Assembly (NCBI GenBank): GCA_025936115.1
Contig: JAICTZ010000016.1
Span: forward strand, 62,001-126,000
Reading direction: 5' to 3'
Source: Polyangiaceae bacterium
Lineage (GTDB): Bacteria > Myxococcota_A > Polyangia > Polyangiales > Polyangiaceae
Length of the DNA: 64,000 bases
In this document: positions 1 through 8,102 of the stretch, one piece after another
Layout: every line of letters begins with the position of its first letter
Position numbering within the stretch: the first letter of the stretch is position 1
The notes under the pieces: model-generated
Databases searched by the model: none
The model's input: the letters and a program-made list of their open reading frames with translations, nothing else
What the model was told of the DNA's origin: nothing
Made by a program: the position numbers and the translations under genes

Positions 1-1769
1 CCATCGATTTTGCCGAATATTACGCGCGCCAGCACGCGCGCTTGCGCGAGCGCTTCGTGCTCGAGCCGAAGGGGCTCGTCGTCGTGACGCCGCCCTGGAA
101 CTTCCCGCTGTCGATCGGGCTCGGGTCGGCGCTCGCGGCGCTCGTCGCGGGCAACGTCGTGCTCTTGAAGCCGCCGCCCGAGACGCCGCTCGTGCTCGCG
201 CGCGCGGTCGAGTGCTGCCATCGAGCCGGCGTGCCCGCGGACGCGCTCGGTCTCGTGCTCTGCGAGGACACGGCCGCCGAGCCGCTCGTCGTCGATCGGC
301 GCGTGAGTACGGTGATGCTGACGGGCGGCACGGAGACGGCACGGCTGTTCCGAAAGCTGCGCCCGACGCTCGATCTCGTCGCCGAAACCGGCGGCAAAAA
401 CGCCCTGATCGTGAGCGCCATGAGCGATCGCGAGCAGGCGATTTCGCACGCCGTGCGCGCCGCCTTCGGGCACGCCGGACAGAAGTGCAGCGCGCTCTCG
501 CTGCTCGTCCTCGAACGCGAAGTGGCTCGCAGCGCCGCGTTTCGGCACAAGCTCGCCGACGCCGTGCAAACGTTGCCCGTCGGTTCCGCGTGGAACCTCG
601 AGAGCGTCGTGACACCGCTGATTCGACCGCCGGCTGGGCCGCTCGAGCGCGCGCTCACGACGCTCGAGGCGGGTGAGAGCTGGCTCGTCGAACCGACGCG
701 CAGCGCCGACAACCCGCGCCTGGTGGGGCCCGGCGTGCGCTGGGGCGTGCAGGCGCAAAGCTTCGCGCACCAAACCGAGCTCTTCGGTCCCGTGCTCAGC
801 GTGCTCGAAGCCGCCGATTTCTCGCAGGCGCTCGACCTCGCGAACGCGACGCCGTACGGCCTCACGGCGGGGCTCGAAAGCTTGAACGCCGCCGAGCAGG
901 AGGAATTTTTGGGGGTGATGAACGCGGGCAATCTCTACGTGAATCGACCGATCACGGGCGCGATCCCCGGCCGGCAACCGTTCGGCGGGCACAAAGCGTC
1001 GAGCTTCGGTCCGGGCTACAAAGCGGGAGGGCCGAATACGTTGCTCGCGCTCGTGCGTGTCCTTTCGGAGCGGTCTCCGCGCACGTTCTTCGGCGTGCTC
1101 TCGCGTGGACCGCGCGCCGAAGGGCGCCCGAGTCTCGCGAAGGTGCTCGGCCCCCCTCCCGATTTCGGCCGGCTCGGCCCCATCATCGACGACACACTCC
1201 GCGACGCGACGAAGCCCGAGCAAGAGCGGCTCGCGCGCCGGCTCAAGAGCTACGAAGCGGCGGCGCGCGAGGAGCTCGAGCCGGAGCACGTGCAAGATCA
1301 AGTGCTCGGCTTCTCCGATACGCTCGTGTATCGCACGGCCAAGGTGCTCGTCGTGATCCCGAAGACGACGAGCGAGCTCGACGTCTTGAGCGCGCTCGTC
1401 GCCGTCGAGCTCGCCGGTGCGCCGGTCGAGCTTTGCGTCGAAGAGCGGCCCGGCTCGGAACGCTTCGAGCGCCTGATTGCAGCCGGAGCCGTGCGCTTCG
1501 CGAACACCGACGAGCTCGAAGCGTTCGTCTTCGGGCGCTCGTTCGATCGGGTGCGCGTGCTCGGCCCCGCGACGGGTCCGGCGTTCGAGGCACAGCGCGC
1601 GCTCGCCGAAGCGAGCCCGTCGCTCGACGCCGAGCCCGTGCACGACAGCGGCTACATCGAGCTCCGCCGCTACGTGCTCGAGGAGAGCCGCAGCGTCGCG
1701 CGCCACCGGCACGGCAATTTGAGCTTGAGTTTGGCGGTCGATCAGGCGACGACCGCGCGCGACGCATGA
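1..1769 (+). CDS. putA: PutA-type L-glutamate gamma-semialdehyde (P5C) dehydrogenase, 3' part of gene
   Basis: The reading frame is open from the window edge (first full codon at 3) to the TGA at 1767-1769, so the N-terminus, probably the proline dehydrogenase half, lies outside. The visible ~589 residues begin with an NAD-dependent aldehyde dehydrogenase fold: the PWNFP nucleotide-binding motif, the general-base Glu in ETGGKNA and the nucleophile Cys in GHAGQKCSALS. This domain oxidises glutamate semialdehyde (pyrroline-5-carboxylate) to glutamate in proline breakdown. The last ~230 residues are not catalytic and resemble the C-terminal extension of long PutA proteins, which is inference. 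The stop overlaps the arfB start (ATGA). A stand-alone P5C dehydrogenase is the main alternative, because the proline dehydrogenase domain is not visible. Confidence 0.85.
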   Translation, partial: IDFAEYYARQHARLRERFVLEPKGLVVVTPPWNFPLSIGLGSALAALVAGNVVLLKPPPETPLVLARAVECCHRAGVPADALGLVLCEDTAAEPLVVDRRVSTVMLTGGTETARLFRKLRPTLDLVAETGGKNALIVSAMSDREQAISHAVRAAFGHAGQKCSALSLLVLEREVARSAAFRHKLADAVQTLPVGSAWNLESVVTPLIRPPAGPLERALTTLEAGESWLVEPTRSADNPRLVGPGVRWGVQAQSFAHQTELFGPVLSVLEAADFSQALDLANATPYGLTAGLESLNAAEQEEFLGVMNAGNLYVNRPITGAIPGRQPFGGHKASSFGPGYKAGGPNTLLALVRVLSERSPRTFFGVLSRGPRAEGRPSLAKVLGPPPDFGRLGPIIDDTLRDATKPEQERLARRLKSYEAAAREELEPEHVQDQVLGFSDTLVYRTAKVLVVIPKTTSELDVLSALVAVELAGAPVELCVEERPGSERFERLIAAGAVRFANTDELEAFVFGRSFDRVRVLGPATGPAFEAQRALAEASPSLDAEPVHDSGYIELRRYVLEESRSVARHRHGNLSLSLAVDQATTARDA

Positions 1770-2200
1770 GCGACTTGCCGGTAAATCAAGCGCTGGTTTT
1801 GCCGAGCGCCGAGCTCGCGTGGACGGCGGTGCGCTCGAGCGGCCCCGGGGGTCAGAACGTCAACAAGGTCGCGACCAAGGTCGAGCTCCGCTTCGACTTC
1901 GCGCGGAGCAGCGTGCTCGGCGCCCCCGTGCGCGCCCGGCTTGGTGCGCTCGCGCGCGGCAAGCTCGACGCCGAAGGCCGGCTCCTGCTCACGAGTGACG
2001 AGACGCGCTCGCAGGCGCGGAACCTCGAGCTTGCGCGCGAACGCCTGGCGGCCCTCGTGCGGGCCGCGCTCGTCCCGCCCAAGCCCCGCCGGAAGACCAA
2101 GCCGAGCCGTGCTTCCAAGGAGCGCCGGCTCACGGGAAAGAAGCATCAAAGCGAGAAGAAGCAGGGCCGGCGCGGGCCGGACGGCCGCTCACGATATTGA
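1766..2200 (+). CDS. arfB: Alternative ribosome-rescue peptidyl-tRNA hydrolase ArfB
   Basis: A 144-residue protein starting at the ATG that overlaps the preceding stop, in the usual size range for ArfB (YaeJ). It carries the release-factor signature SSGPGGQNVNK, whose GGQ hydrolyses peptidyl-tRNA on ribosomes stalled at mRNA ends. A tail of about 35 residues rich in Lys and Arg (KPRRKTKPSR and KKHQSEKKQGRRG) is the part known to enter the empty mRNA channel. There is no codon-recognition domain, which excludes RF1 and RF2. The 4-nt overlap points to translational coupling with the putA-like gene, though the functions are unrelated. Confidence 0.93.
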   Translation: MSDLPVNQALVLPSAELAWTAVRSSGPGGQNVNKVATKVELRFDFARSSVLGAPVRARLGALARGKLDAEGRLLLTSDETRSQARNLELARERLAALVRAALVPPKPRRKTKPSRASKERRLTGKKHQSEKKQGRRGPDGRSRY

Positions 2201-2214
2201 CATTCATTTTCAAT
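2196..2214. promoter_or_regulatory. Candidate Fur box
   Basis: A 19-bp interrupted palindrome, ATTGACATTCATTTTCAAT, in an AT-rich island between arfB and the cytochrome c lipoprotein gene. The outer ATTGA/TCAAT arms are perfect. It matches 11 of 14 defined positions of the 7-1-7 Fur consensus TGATAATNATTATCA. It ends 19 bp before the ATG of the downstream gene, where a repressor would block transcription. Binding is inferred from sequence only. Confidence 0.5.
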
Positions 2215-2233
2215 AGGCTAGATCCAGCCGCAC

Positions 2234-2566
2234 ATGCGGAGCGGCTTTCTCCTCGTCGTCTCGGCTCTCGCGGGCTGTGCCTCGGCGTTTCCGCTGCCGG
2301 GCTCGGCCGAAGTCGGCGCCGCGAAGCTGCGCGATCCGGCGGCGCGCGAGCAAGATCTGGTGCACGGGCGGGACGTGTACCTCGGCAAATGCGGGGGCTG
2401 TCACCTCTTGATCGAACCGGGGAAGTTCGCTTCCGACGTCTGGCCCGGCAAGGTCGAACGCATGCAGCAAGAGCAGCGCGTGCACCTCGAGCCGGACGAG
2501 CTCCGCGATCTGGTGCGCTACCTCGTCGGCGCGAGCGCCGTGGCGCGTGAAGCGCCGCACACGTGA
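2234..2566 (+). CDS. Small monohaem cytochrome c lipoprotein
   Basis: A 110-residue protein with a lipoprotein signal peptide (hydrophobic LLVVSALAG then Cys, lipobox LAGC) and one haem-binding CxxCH motif (CGGCH, about residue 53). It is therefore a membrane-anchored single-haem c-type cytochrome on the periplasmic side. A Met in the downstream helix is the probable sixth haem ligand, which is inference. The electron partner is unknown and no oxidase or dehydrogenase gene lies next to it. The Fur-like palindrome just upstream suggests iron control, which would fit a haem protein. Confidence 0.8.
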   Translation: MRSGFLLVVSALAGCASAFPLPGSAEVGAAKLRDPAAREQDLVHGRDVYLGKCGGCHLLIEPGKFASDVWPGKVERMQQEQRVHLEPDELRDLVRYLVGASAVAREAPHT

Positions 2567-2576
2567 GTGCGGCGCG

Positions 2577-2807
2577 TCAGCGCGAGCGCGGCTTGACGCC
2601 GGTGAGCGCCGTGAGCGCCGCCGTGTCGGGGCCGTTCGGCCAGCGTTCGAAGTAGTCGCGCGCGCGATCTTGGGCGGCGCCGAGCCGCTCTTGCGCGACG
2701 AGCGCGCGCCCCTCGAGGACCCAGAGTCGCTGCGCTTCGCGCTCGCTGTGCGGCAAGAGCTCGGCGAGCGAGCGCGGCGCGGACGCGCCGTTCGGCGCCG
2801 CTGACAC
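2577..2807 (-). CDS. Small helical protein, probably membrane-anchored; start uncertain
   Basis: The only canonical start is the GTG at 2807, giving 76 residues with one TPR-like helical hairpin (SEREAQRLWVLEGRALVAQE, then the ARDYFERWP helix). The open frame continues upstream to a stop at 2970-2972 and encodes a clear hydrophobic segment (FVAAALAALFAAHVL, 2850-2885) that looks like a membrane anchor. No ATG, GTG or TTG occurs upstream of 2807 in that frame; ATC at 2931-2933 is the nearest alternative. The gene either uses a rare start or has lost it. Function unknown. Confidence 0.5.
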   Translation of the reverse strand: MSAAPNGASAPRSLAELLPHSEREAQRLWVLEGRALVAQERLGAAQDRARDYFERWPNGPDTAALTALTGVKPRSR

Positions 2808-2969
2808 GACGCCCGGCGCCGTCTCCTCGCCCGCATCGCTGAGGACGTGAGCCGCAAAGAGCGCCGCCAGCGCCGCGGCGACGAACGGCGCCGTGCGACC
2901 CGGTCCCCGCTGAGGTGTCGTCGATTTCGCGATGCCGCCGAGTCTAGCCGACGGCGCCGGTACCGGTGA

Positions 2970-3662
2970 CTAGTCGCGCGCGGGCCGCACGCCCGTGTAA
3001 TCCTGCACCGCGGCGCACGCGTACTGCCCGCAAGCGGGGTCGTCGTCGACGACGGGGCTGTACGTCAGTGTGCCCGTGATGGTGTCGCCCTCCAGCGTGC
3101 CTTCGACGATGGCGTCGAGCGTGTACATGCAGTCTCCCGACTGTGCGACGGCGGGACCATGGTCGATCAACGTGAACGCGTTGCCGTGAACGCTGCCGGC
3201 GAACTTGTTCGAGCCCGTGAGCAAGACGAAGTAGACCGCAGCGTCGCCGCCGGCTTCGGCCGTGACCGCGGTGCCGTTTTGGCGAATGGTGAACATGACG
3301 CCCGTCGTCATCTGCCCCTCCATCCAATCGACGGTAGCGCAGTTGCTCGCGGCGTTCGTGAGCGACACGACGTACTCGCCCGAAACGTCGACGGGCGGCT
3401 CGCTATCCGGAGCGCCGCCGCCCCCGGCCTCGGCGCCGCTCGTCTCCGCGCCGCCGCCATTGGCCGTCTGCGCGCCTGTGCCGCCCGTTGCGTTGCTGGT
3501 CGTCCCGCTCGCCCCGCCGCTCGCGGGCTTCGGTCCGATATCGCTCGCGCCGCATCCCGCGCTGCTCGCTGCCGCGAACAGGACCGTCGAAAGGAGAACG
3601 TACCGAAGCAAGGCGTGAGAGCGGGCCAACGTGAGCCCATTTTGATCGCGGCGCGCTCGCAC
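2970..3662 (-). CDS. Lipoprotein of unknown function with Gly/Thr-rich linker
   Basis: A 230-residue protein. The signal peptide ends in lipobox SAGC at about residue 36, followed by a low-complexity Gly/Ala/Thr/Ser linker to about residue 88. A compact C-terminal domain follows (from VSGEYVVSLTNAASNC) with Cys residues that could form disulfides (NCATVD, GDCMY, DPACGQYACAA). The domain is rich in alternating beta-strand patterns, as in small lipocalin-like or META-like folds, but I recognise no family. It is divergent from the chlorite-dismutase-like gene at 3719. Confidence 0.75.
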   Translation of the reverse strand: MRARRDQNGLTLARSHALLRYVLLSTVLFAAASSAGCGASDIGPKPASGGASGTTSNATGGTGAQTANGGGAETSGAEAGGGGAPDSEPPVDVSGEYVVSLTNAASNCATVDWMEGQMTTGVMFTIRQNGTAVTAEAGGDAAVYFVLLTGSNKFAGSVHGNAFTLIDHGPAVAQSGDCMYTLDAIVEGTLEGDTITGTLTYSPVVDDDPACGQYACAAVQDYTGVRPARD

Positions 3663-3718
3663 GCCAGGTTCCGAATGGAAAAGTCGCGAAACCCATAAAA
3701 TGCTAAGCGCGAGTCGCT

Positions 3719-4354
3719 ATGCCCGTCCCGCCCGTACCTCCTCGCACGTGGGTTCGCTTCAGCGTCGAAACGGGCGGCACGTTGGCCCCCAACACCCAAG
3801 TCGATCGCTATCGCGTCGAGGCCGTTCGCACCTTGCGCGGCGCTCCTCTCGCCGGCATCTCGCCGGGCACGCACCTCCTCCGGCTCGAGTCCACGCACGA
3901 GCTTCCCGCGGGTGACGGCGACATCATCGGCGTGACGCAACAGCTCCTCTACACTCGCTCGGCCGAACGCGCCGCCCTCGCGACGACGGCACCGCCCGGC
4001 CCCGACGCGCTGTGCGTCCTCATTCCGATCACCAAGTCCGAAGCCTGGTGGCAGCTTGCCTTCGACGAACGCGACGCGCTCTTTCGCGGCGGCGGGACGC
4101 GCGCGGGTCACGTCGCGCTCGGCGTGCCGCTCGCGCGCACGCTGCTCAGAAAGCTCTATCACGGCCGTCCGCTCGCGGGCGCCGGCTGGGACTTGCTCGC
4201 GTACCTCGAATGCGCGCCCGCGGAACGCTCGCAATTGGAGGCGCTGCTCGCCGGACTGCGCGATCCCGAGCAAAACCCCGAGTGGAACTACGTCGAGCGC
4301 GAAGCGGAAATTTGGCTCACGCGTAAGGAAGCGTCCGGCTCGCCGCGAGCCTGA
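3719..4354 (+). CDS. Chlorite dismutase-like haem protein (Cld superfamily)
   Basis: A 211-residue protein with no signal peptide. The second half matches the Cld fold: ITKSEAWWQLAFDERDALF, then the region around His148 (LYHGRPLAGAGWDLLAYLE), which aligns with the proximal haem His of the family, then LRDPEQNPEWNYVEREAEIW. The N-terminal half is the matching degenerate ferredoxin-like repeat. Family members include chlorite dismutases and coproheme decarboxylases (HemQ). The sequence alone does not assign the reaction, and no chlorate-metabolism genes are nearby, so a peroxidase-like or unknown haem role is equally possible. The KirBac gene follows after 10 bp, so the two are probably cotranscribed. 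Confidence 0.75.
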   Translation: MPVPPVPPRTWVRFSVETGGTLAPNTQVDRYRVEAVRTLRGAPLAGISPGTHLLRLESTHELPAGDGDIIGVTQQLLYTRSAERAALATTAPPGPDALCVLIPITKSEAWWQLAFDERDALFRGGGTRAGHVALGVPLARTLLRKLYHGRPLAGAGWDLLAYLECAPAERSQLEALLAGLRDPEQNPEWNYVEREAEIWLTRKEASGSPRA

Positions 4355-4364
4355 GAGAAAGCGC

Positions 4365-5300
4365 GTGGCCCTGCCGCACTCACTTTCGCACCCGCCGACG
4401 GCCGCGGCGGCGCCCGAAGCGACGCTCACGAGCCCTGGTCGTCAGACGTACGCGGTGCGCGTGATCGGCGCCCCCCGCACGCCGCTCCGCGACTTTTACC
4501 ACGCGCTCCTGCAACTCAACTGGCCGGCGACGGTCGGCTTCATCGCGCTCGTCTACTTCGGCGTGAACCTCGTCTTCGCGGCGGCGTACTTCGAATGCGA
4601 CGGCATCGAACACGCCGACCCGCACTCGTTCCTCGACGCGTTCTACTTCAGCGTCCAGACGATGGGCACGATCGGCTACGGCTTCATGTACCCGAAGACG
4701 CACTTCGCGAACGCCGTCGTCGTCGTCGAATCGACGGCGAGCCTCGTTCTGACGGCGCTCGCGACCGGCCTCGTTTTCGCGAAATTCTCGCGCCCCACCG
4801 CGCGCCTGATGTTCTCCGAGTCCATGACGCTCGCGCCCATGAACGGCACGCCGACGCTCTGCTTCCGCGTCGGCAACCAGCGCAGAAACCGCATCGTCGA
4901 GGCGCAGATCCGCGTCGTGCTCACGTGCACGGAGCGCACGCTCGAAGGCAAGGACTTCTACCGTTCGACCGATCTCAAGCTCGTGCGTGATCGCCTGTCG
5001 CTCACGCGCTCCTGGAACGTGCTCCACGTCGTCGACGAAACGAGCCCGCTCTTCGGCGCGACACCGGAATCGCTCGCGGCGGCGGGCGCCGAATTCAACG
5101 TGAGCGTGAGCGGTCTCGACGACACCTGGATGCAAACCGTGCACGCGCAATACCGTTACCCCGCCGAACAGGTCGCCTTCGGCTACCGTCCGGTCGACAT
5201 CCTCAGCGAAACCCCGAGCCTCGTCACGCTCGACCTCACGAAGTTCCACGACATCGAACCGGCCGAGCCGCGCCCGGGCTTCCCCTATCCGCGCGGCTGA
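4365..5300 (+). CDS. KirBac-type inward-rectifier potassium channel
   Basis: A 311-residue protein from the GTG at 4365, chosen because GAGAGA lies just upstream and the preceding stop is 10 bp away. Order of parts: amphipathic slide helix (RDFYHALLQLNWP, 42-54), membrane helix M1 (about 56-76), pore helix and selectivity filter TIGYG (102-106), M2 (about 116-139), then a ~170-residue cytoplasmic beta-sandwich of the IRK type (from MFSESMTLAPMNGTPTLCFR). Length and order fit prokaryotic KirBac channels, which pass K+ through the inner membrane. An in-frame extension upstream of 4365 lies inside the previous gene and is not used. Confidence 0.92.
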   Translation: MALPHSLSHPPTAAAAPEATLTSPGRQTYAVRVIGAPRTPLRDFYHALLQLNWPATVGFIALVYFGVNLVFAAAYFECDGIEHADPHSFLDAFYFSVQTMGTIGYGFMYPKTHFANAVVVVESTASLVLTALATGLVFAKFSRPTARLMFSESMTLAPMNGTPTLCFRVGNQRRNRIVEAQIRVVLTCTERTLEGKDFYRSTDLKLVRDRLSLTRSWNVLHVVDETSPLFGATPESLAAAGAEFNVSVSGLDDTWMQTVHAQYRYPAEQVAFGYRPVDILSETPSLVTLDLTKFHDIEPAEPRPGFPYPRG

Positions 5301-5346
5301 AAGCGCTCCGCGTGCGGCGCGGCCGCTCGGAGCCTACACTCGCGTG

Positions 5347-6966
5347 ATGCGCCGCGCTCGCCGTGCGCTCCTGGCTCTCTCCGTGCTCGCGCTCGTCGCC
5401 CTGTTCGGCGCGCGGCGTGCCGTGGCCGACGGACCCGTCCTGCACGAATTCATCCCGCCCGACCCGAACGAGGACCTGGCCTTCCACGCCACCACGCGCG
5501 ACGGCCGCTTGCCGGCCGCCGTCGACACGCCAAGCGGCGTGCTGCCCGCCCCGCCCGACCGCCGCGCGCCGCCCGAAAACGCGTACGGCGGCAACGCCAC
5601 GCCCGACAGCATCGACGCGAGCTATCGCATCGACGGCGACACCACGCGCCCCGAAGTCGTGAGCTACGACGACCCGTTCATCCCCGCCGTCACGCCGTTC
5701 AAGCGCCTCTACGCGTACGACGCCGTCGACGAATCCGTCGAGCTCATCGTGTCCGATCGCCGGCTGCGCAAGGTCGAGACGGGCGGCGTCGCGCTACCCG
5801 GGGAGGACCAATTTTTCGCCGATCTGTTCGTCGACGTTTCGCCCGGCGTACCGGTGCGCATCCCGAGTCCGGGACCAGGCGCGCGCATCCTCGCGACACG
5901 CGTCGAACCGGCGTCGTCCATCGAAATCGTGCGGGACGGGGCGGATAATTGGTTTTTGGTGGGCACGACCCGTCAGCGCATCCGACTCGTGCTGGAGCTC
6001 GCCGTGCCTCGCGCCTCCTTCGGCTCGCCATTTCCCGACGTGAGCTGGGCGAGCCTCGTGCCGCGCGCGCCGCTCTTGCCGCGCGCCGTGCGCGACGTCG
6101 CGCGCGACGTGCTCCACGCGCTCGGCTTGTCCCAGAGCGTGAGCCCCCGCGACGCGCTCGCGGCGCTCGTCGCGCATTTCCGCGCCTTCGCTCCGTCGGA
6201 GGATTTGCCGCGCTCGCGCTTGCCCGCCGAGCTTTATCGCGAGCTCGCGCTCTCCAAAAAGGGCGTGTGCCGTCATCGCGCGTTCGCGTTCACGATCACG
6301 GCGCTCGCGCTCGGCCTGCCGACGCGGCTCGTCCGCAACGAAGCGCACGCCTGGGTCGAAGTCGGTGACGGCGCGATCTGGCACCGCATCGATCTCGGCG
6401 GCGCGGCGGGCCGCTTCGAGCTCGATCCGGGCGCCCAAGCGCAACTGCACGTCCCGCCCGACGACCCCTTCGTTTGGCCGCCGGGCGCGCAGAGCGCTGC
6501 GGGCGCGGTCAACGCGTCCGGTCTCGCGCCCGGCGCCGGCAACGCGCCGGCTCCCGGAGCGGCGCCGTCCGGCTCGAGCCAAGCCGCCCCAGCCCCGAAC
6601 GCGACCGACCCCGCGAGCGACGCGCCGCCCGCGGGCTCCGCCGAAGCGTCGAACGGCCGTCCCGCGGCCCAGATCGAGCTCGGCGTCGATGGCGCCGAAG
6701 CCCGGCGCGGCGCGCACCTCGAAGTGCACGGCGCGGTCGCGGCCGACGGCGAAACGTGCCCCGGCGCGCGCGTCGACGTGGCCCTGCGCGCGCAAGACGG
6801 GCGACTCACGCCGCTCGGTTCCGTGCCGACGGACGCGCACGGCCGCTTCGCGGCCGAGCTCACGGTGCCGCTCGGTCTCGCCGTGGGTGACTACGCGCTC
6901 GTGGCGACCACGCCCGGCGCGGGTCTGTGCGGTCCCGGCCCCGCGTCGAGCGGCCTTGGCAGGTAA
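5347..6966 (+). CDS. Exported transglutaminase-like (papain-fold) protein
   Basis: A 539-residue protein (ATG at 5347; a GTG sits three bases earlier). Signal peptide at about 1-28 (LLALSVLALVALFGARRAVA). A transglutaminase-core domain spans about 255-360 with the expected triad: Cys308 in KKGVCRHRAF, His334 in NEAHAWVEV and Asp349 in HRIDLGGA. In this superfamily the fold acts as a cysteine protease or crosslinking enzyme. A long Pro/Ala/Gly/Ser linker leads to a C-terminal beta-sandwich (from about residue 438, ARRGAHLEVHG) that resembles bacterial Ig-like or carboxypeptidase-regulatory domains. The stop overlaps the next gene by 11 bp, so the pair is probably coupled. Substrate unknown. 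Confidence 0.82.
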   Translation: MRRARRALLALSVLALVALFGARRAVADGPVLHEFIPPDPNEDLAFHATTRDGRLPAAVDTPSGVLPAPPDRRAPPENAYGGNATPDSIDASYRIDGDTTRPEVVSYDDPFIPAVTPFKRLYAYDAVDESVELIVSDRRLRKVETGGVALPGEDQFFADLFVDVSPGVPVRIPSPGPGARILATRVEPASSIEIVRDGADNWFLVGTTRQRIRLVLELAVPRASFGSPFPDVSWASLVPRAPLLPRAVRDVARDVLHALGLSQSVSPRDALAALVAHFRAFAPSEDLPRSRLPAELYRELALSKKGVCRHRAFAFTITALALGLPTRLVRNEAHAWVEVGDGAIWHRIDLGGAAGRFELDPGAQAQLHVPPDDPFVWPPGAQSAAGAVNASGLAPGAGNAPAPGAAPSGSSQAAPAPNATDPASDAPPAGSAEASNGRPAAQIELGVDGAEARRGAHLEVHGAVAADGETCPGARVDVALRAQDGRLTPLGSVPTDAHGRFAAELTVPLGLAVGDYALVATTPGAGLCGPGPASSGLGR

Positions 6967-7747
6967 GAAGAGCCGCACGGCGTTTCGCGTGCGCGTCACG
7001 TTGCTCCTCTGCGTGCTCGCGGTGGTGGTGCTGTACGCCGTGCGCGACGTGCTCGTGCGTCACGCTCGTACGGAGTGGCGGCGTCCGCTCGACGTAGCGT
7101 TCGTCGTCGTGACGCAGCCGGGCGTCGATGCCAGCGCCGTCGCGGCGCTGCGCGCCCGCGTGCCCGACCTCGCCGCGCGCCTCACGAGCGAGCTCCACCG
7201 TTATCGCCCCGACGCACCTGCGCCCGTTGCGTTCACGCTCTACGGCCCGACGCCGCTCGCCGAGCCGCTGCCCGTCCCCGAAGACGGACTACTCGGGGCC
7301 GTGCGCTACGCCTACGGCCTGCACCGGTTCACGGGCGACATCGACGGTCGCCTCGGCGTCCCCAAGCGCGGCTTCGACGCGCGGCTCTACCTCGTCTTGA
7401 GCGCTCCGACCGATCGCGCCGTCGTCGAGGGCATGAGCGAACACGGCGGGCGCATCGGTGTCGCTCGCGCCGAGCTCGACGCGGACACGGTGGACATCGC
7501 GCTCTTCGTCGCGACGCACGAGCTCTTCCACACGCTAGGCGCGGGCGATCACTACGGCCCCGACGGCCGCGCCCTGGTCCCCGACGGTCTCGCCGAGCCG
7601 GAGCGCTCGCCGCTCTACCCGCAAGAGTTCGCCGAAGTCATGGCGCGCAATCGTCCCGTTTCGCCCACGTCCGAGCAGCGTCCCGAATCACTCGCCGAGC
7701 TCGCCGTCGGCCCGAGCACGGCGCGTGAAGTCGGGTGGCGGCGTTGA
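6956..7747 (+). CDS. Membrane-anchored zincin metalloprotease-like protein
   Basis: A 263-residue protein from the TTG at 6956 (GTG at 6989 is the alternative). One N-terminal membrane helix (VTLLLCVLAVVVLYAV, about 12-29) is followed by an extracytoplasmic domain with the extended zinc motif HELFHTLGAGDH starting at His188, i.e. HExxHxxGxxDH as in metzincin or matrixin-like proteases. The upstream part has no assigned domain. It overlaps the transglutaminase-like gene, so the two probable peptidases are likely made together at the envelope. No Met-turn could be assigned with certainty, so activity is inferred from the zinc motif only. Confidence 0.75.
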   Translation: MAGKKSRTAFRVRVTLLLCVLAVVVLYAVRDVLVRHARTEWRRPLDVAFVVVTQPGVDASAVAALRARVPDLAARLTSELHRYRPDAPAPVAFTLYGPTPLAEPLPVPEDGLLGAVRYAYGLHRFTGDIDGRLGVPKRGFDARLYLVLSAPTDRAVVEGMSEHGGRIGVARAELDADTVDIALFVATHELFHTLGAGDHYGPDGRALVPDGLAEPERSPLYPQEFAEVMARNRPVSPTSEQRPESLAELAVGPSTAREVGWRR

Positions 7748-7820
7748 AGCACGAGGGCTGAGCGCCGGCAGTATCTGCCGTCGGTCCATCGACGAGCTCT
7801 ATGCAGAGATGTTCGGACGG

Positions 7821-8034
7821 CTACGGCGAGAGCTCGCCGATGGAGCCATCGATCAACTCCCAGCGTTCGGGATGGTTCTTCGGATAGACGTCTGCTTCTA
7901 CCGACCTCAGCAGATCGGCAGGCGCGTCCGGAAACTGGCCGAGAATGGCCTGACTGCCGATCCCCACGGAGTTTGTCGGCGACTGCGGCATGCAGCGCCA
8001 GACTGCGCTCGACGACGAGCTCCTCGGGACTCAC
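7821..8034 (-). pseudogene. Frameshifted and truncated DUF6036-family nucleotidyltransferase remnant
   Basis: Two minus-strand frames together give a recognisable N-terminus of the DUF6036 nucleotidyltransferase family. Frame one, from the GTG at 8034, reads SPEELVVERSLALHAAVADK. The frame shifts near 7967 and the second frame reads GSQAILGQFPDAPADLL, then EADVYPKNHPERWELIDGSI and GELSP, ending in a TAG at 7821-7823. Intact relatives are about 190 residues and continue from GELSP into a catalytic region that is absent here. The family has an AbiEii-like nucleotidyltransferase fold. Bases 7748-7820 show nothing further. Confidence 0.65.
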
Positions 8035-8102
8035 GCATGCAGCATAGCGCCGTGCGAGCTCGAAATCGATATCGCAGCCAGGCAGCCAGTTGCCCGCGCC
8101 GC

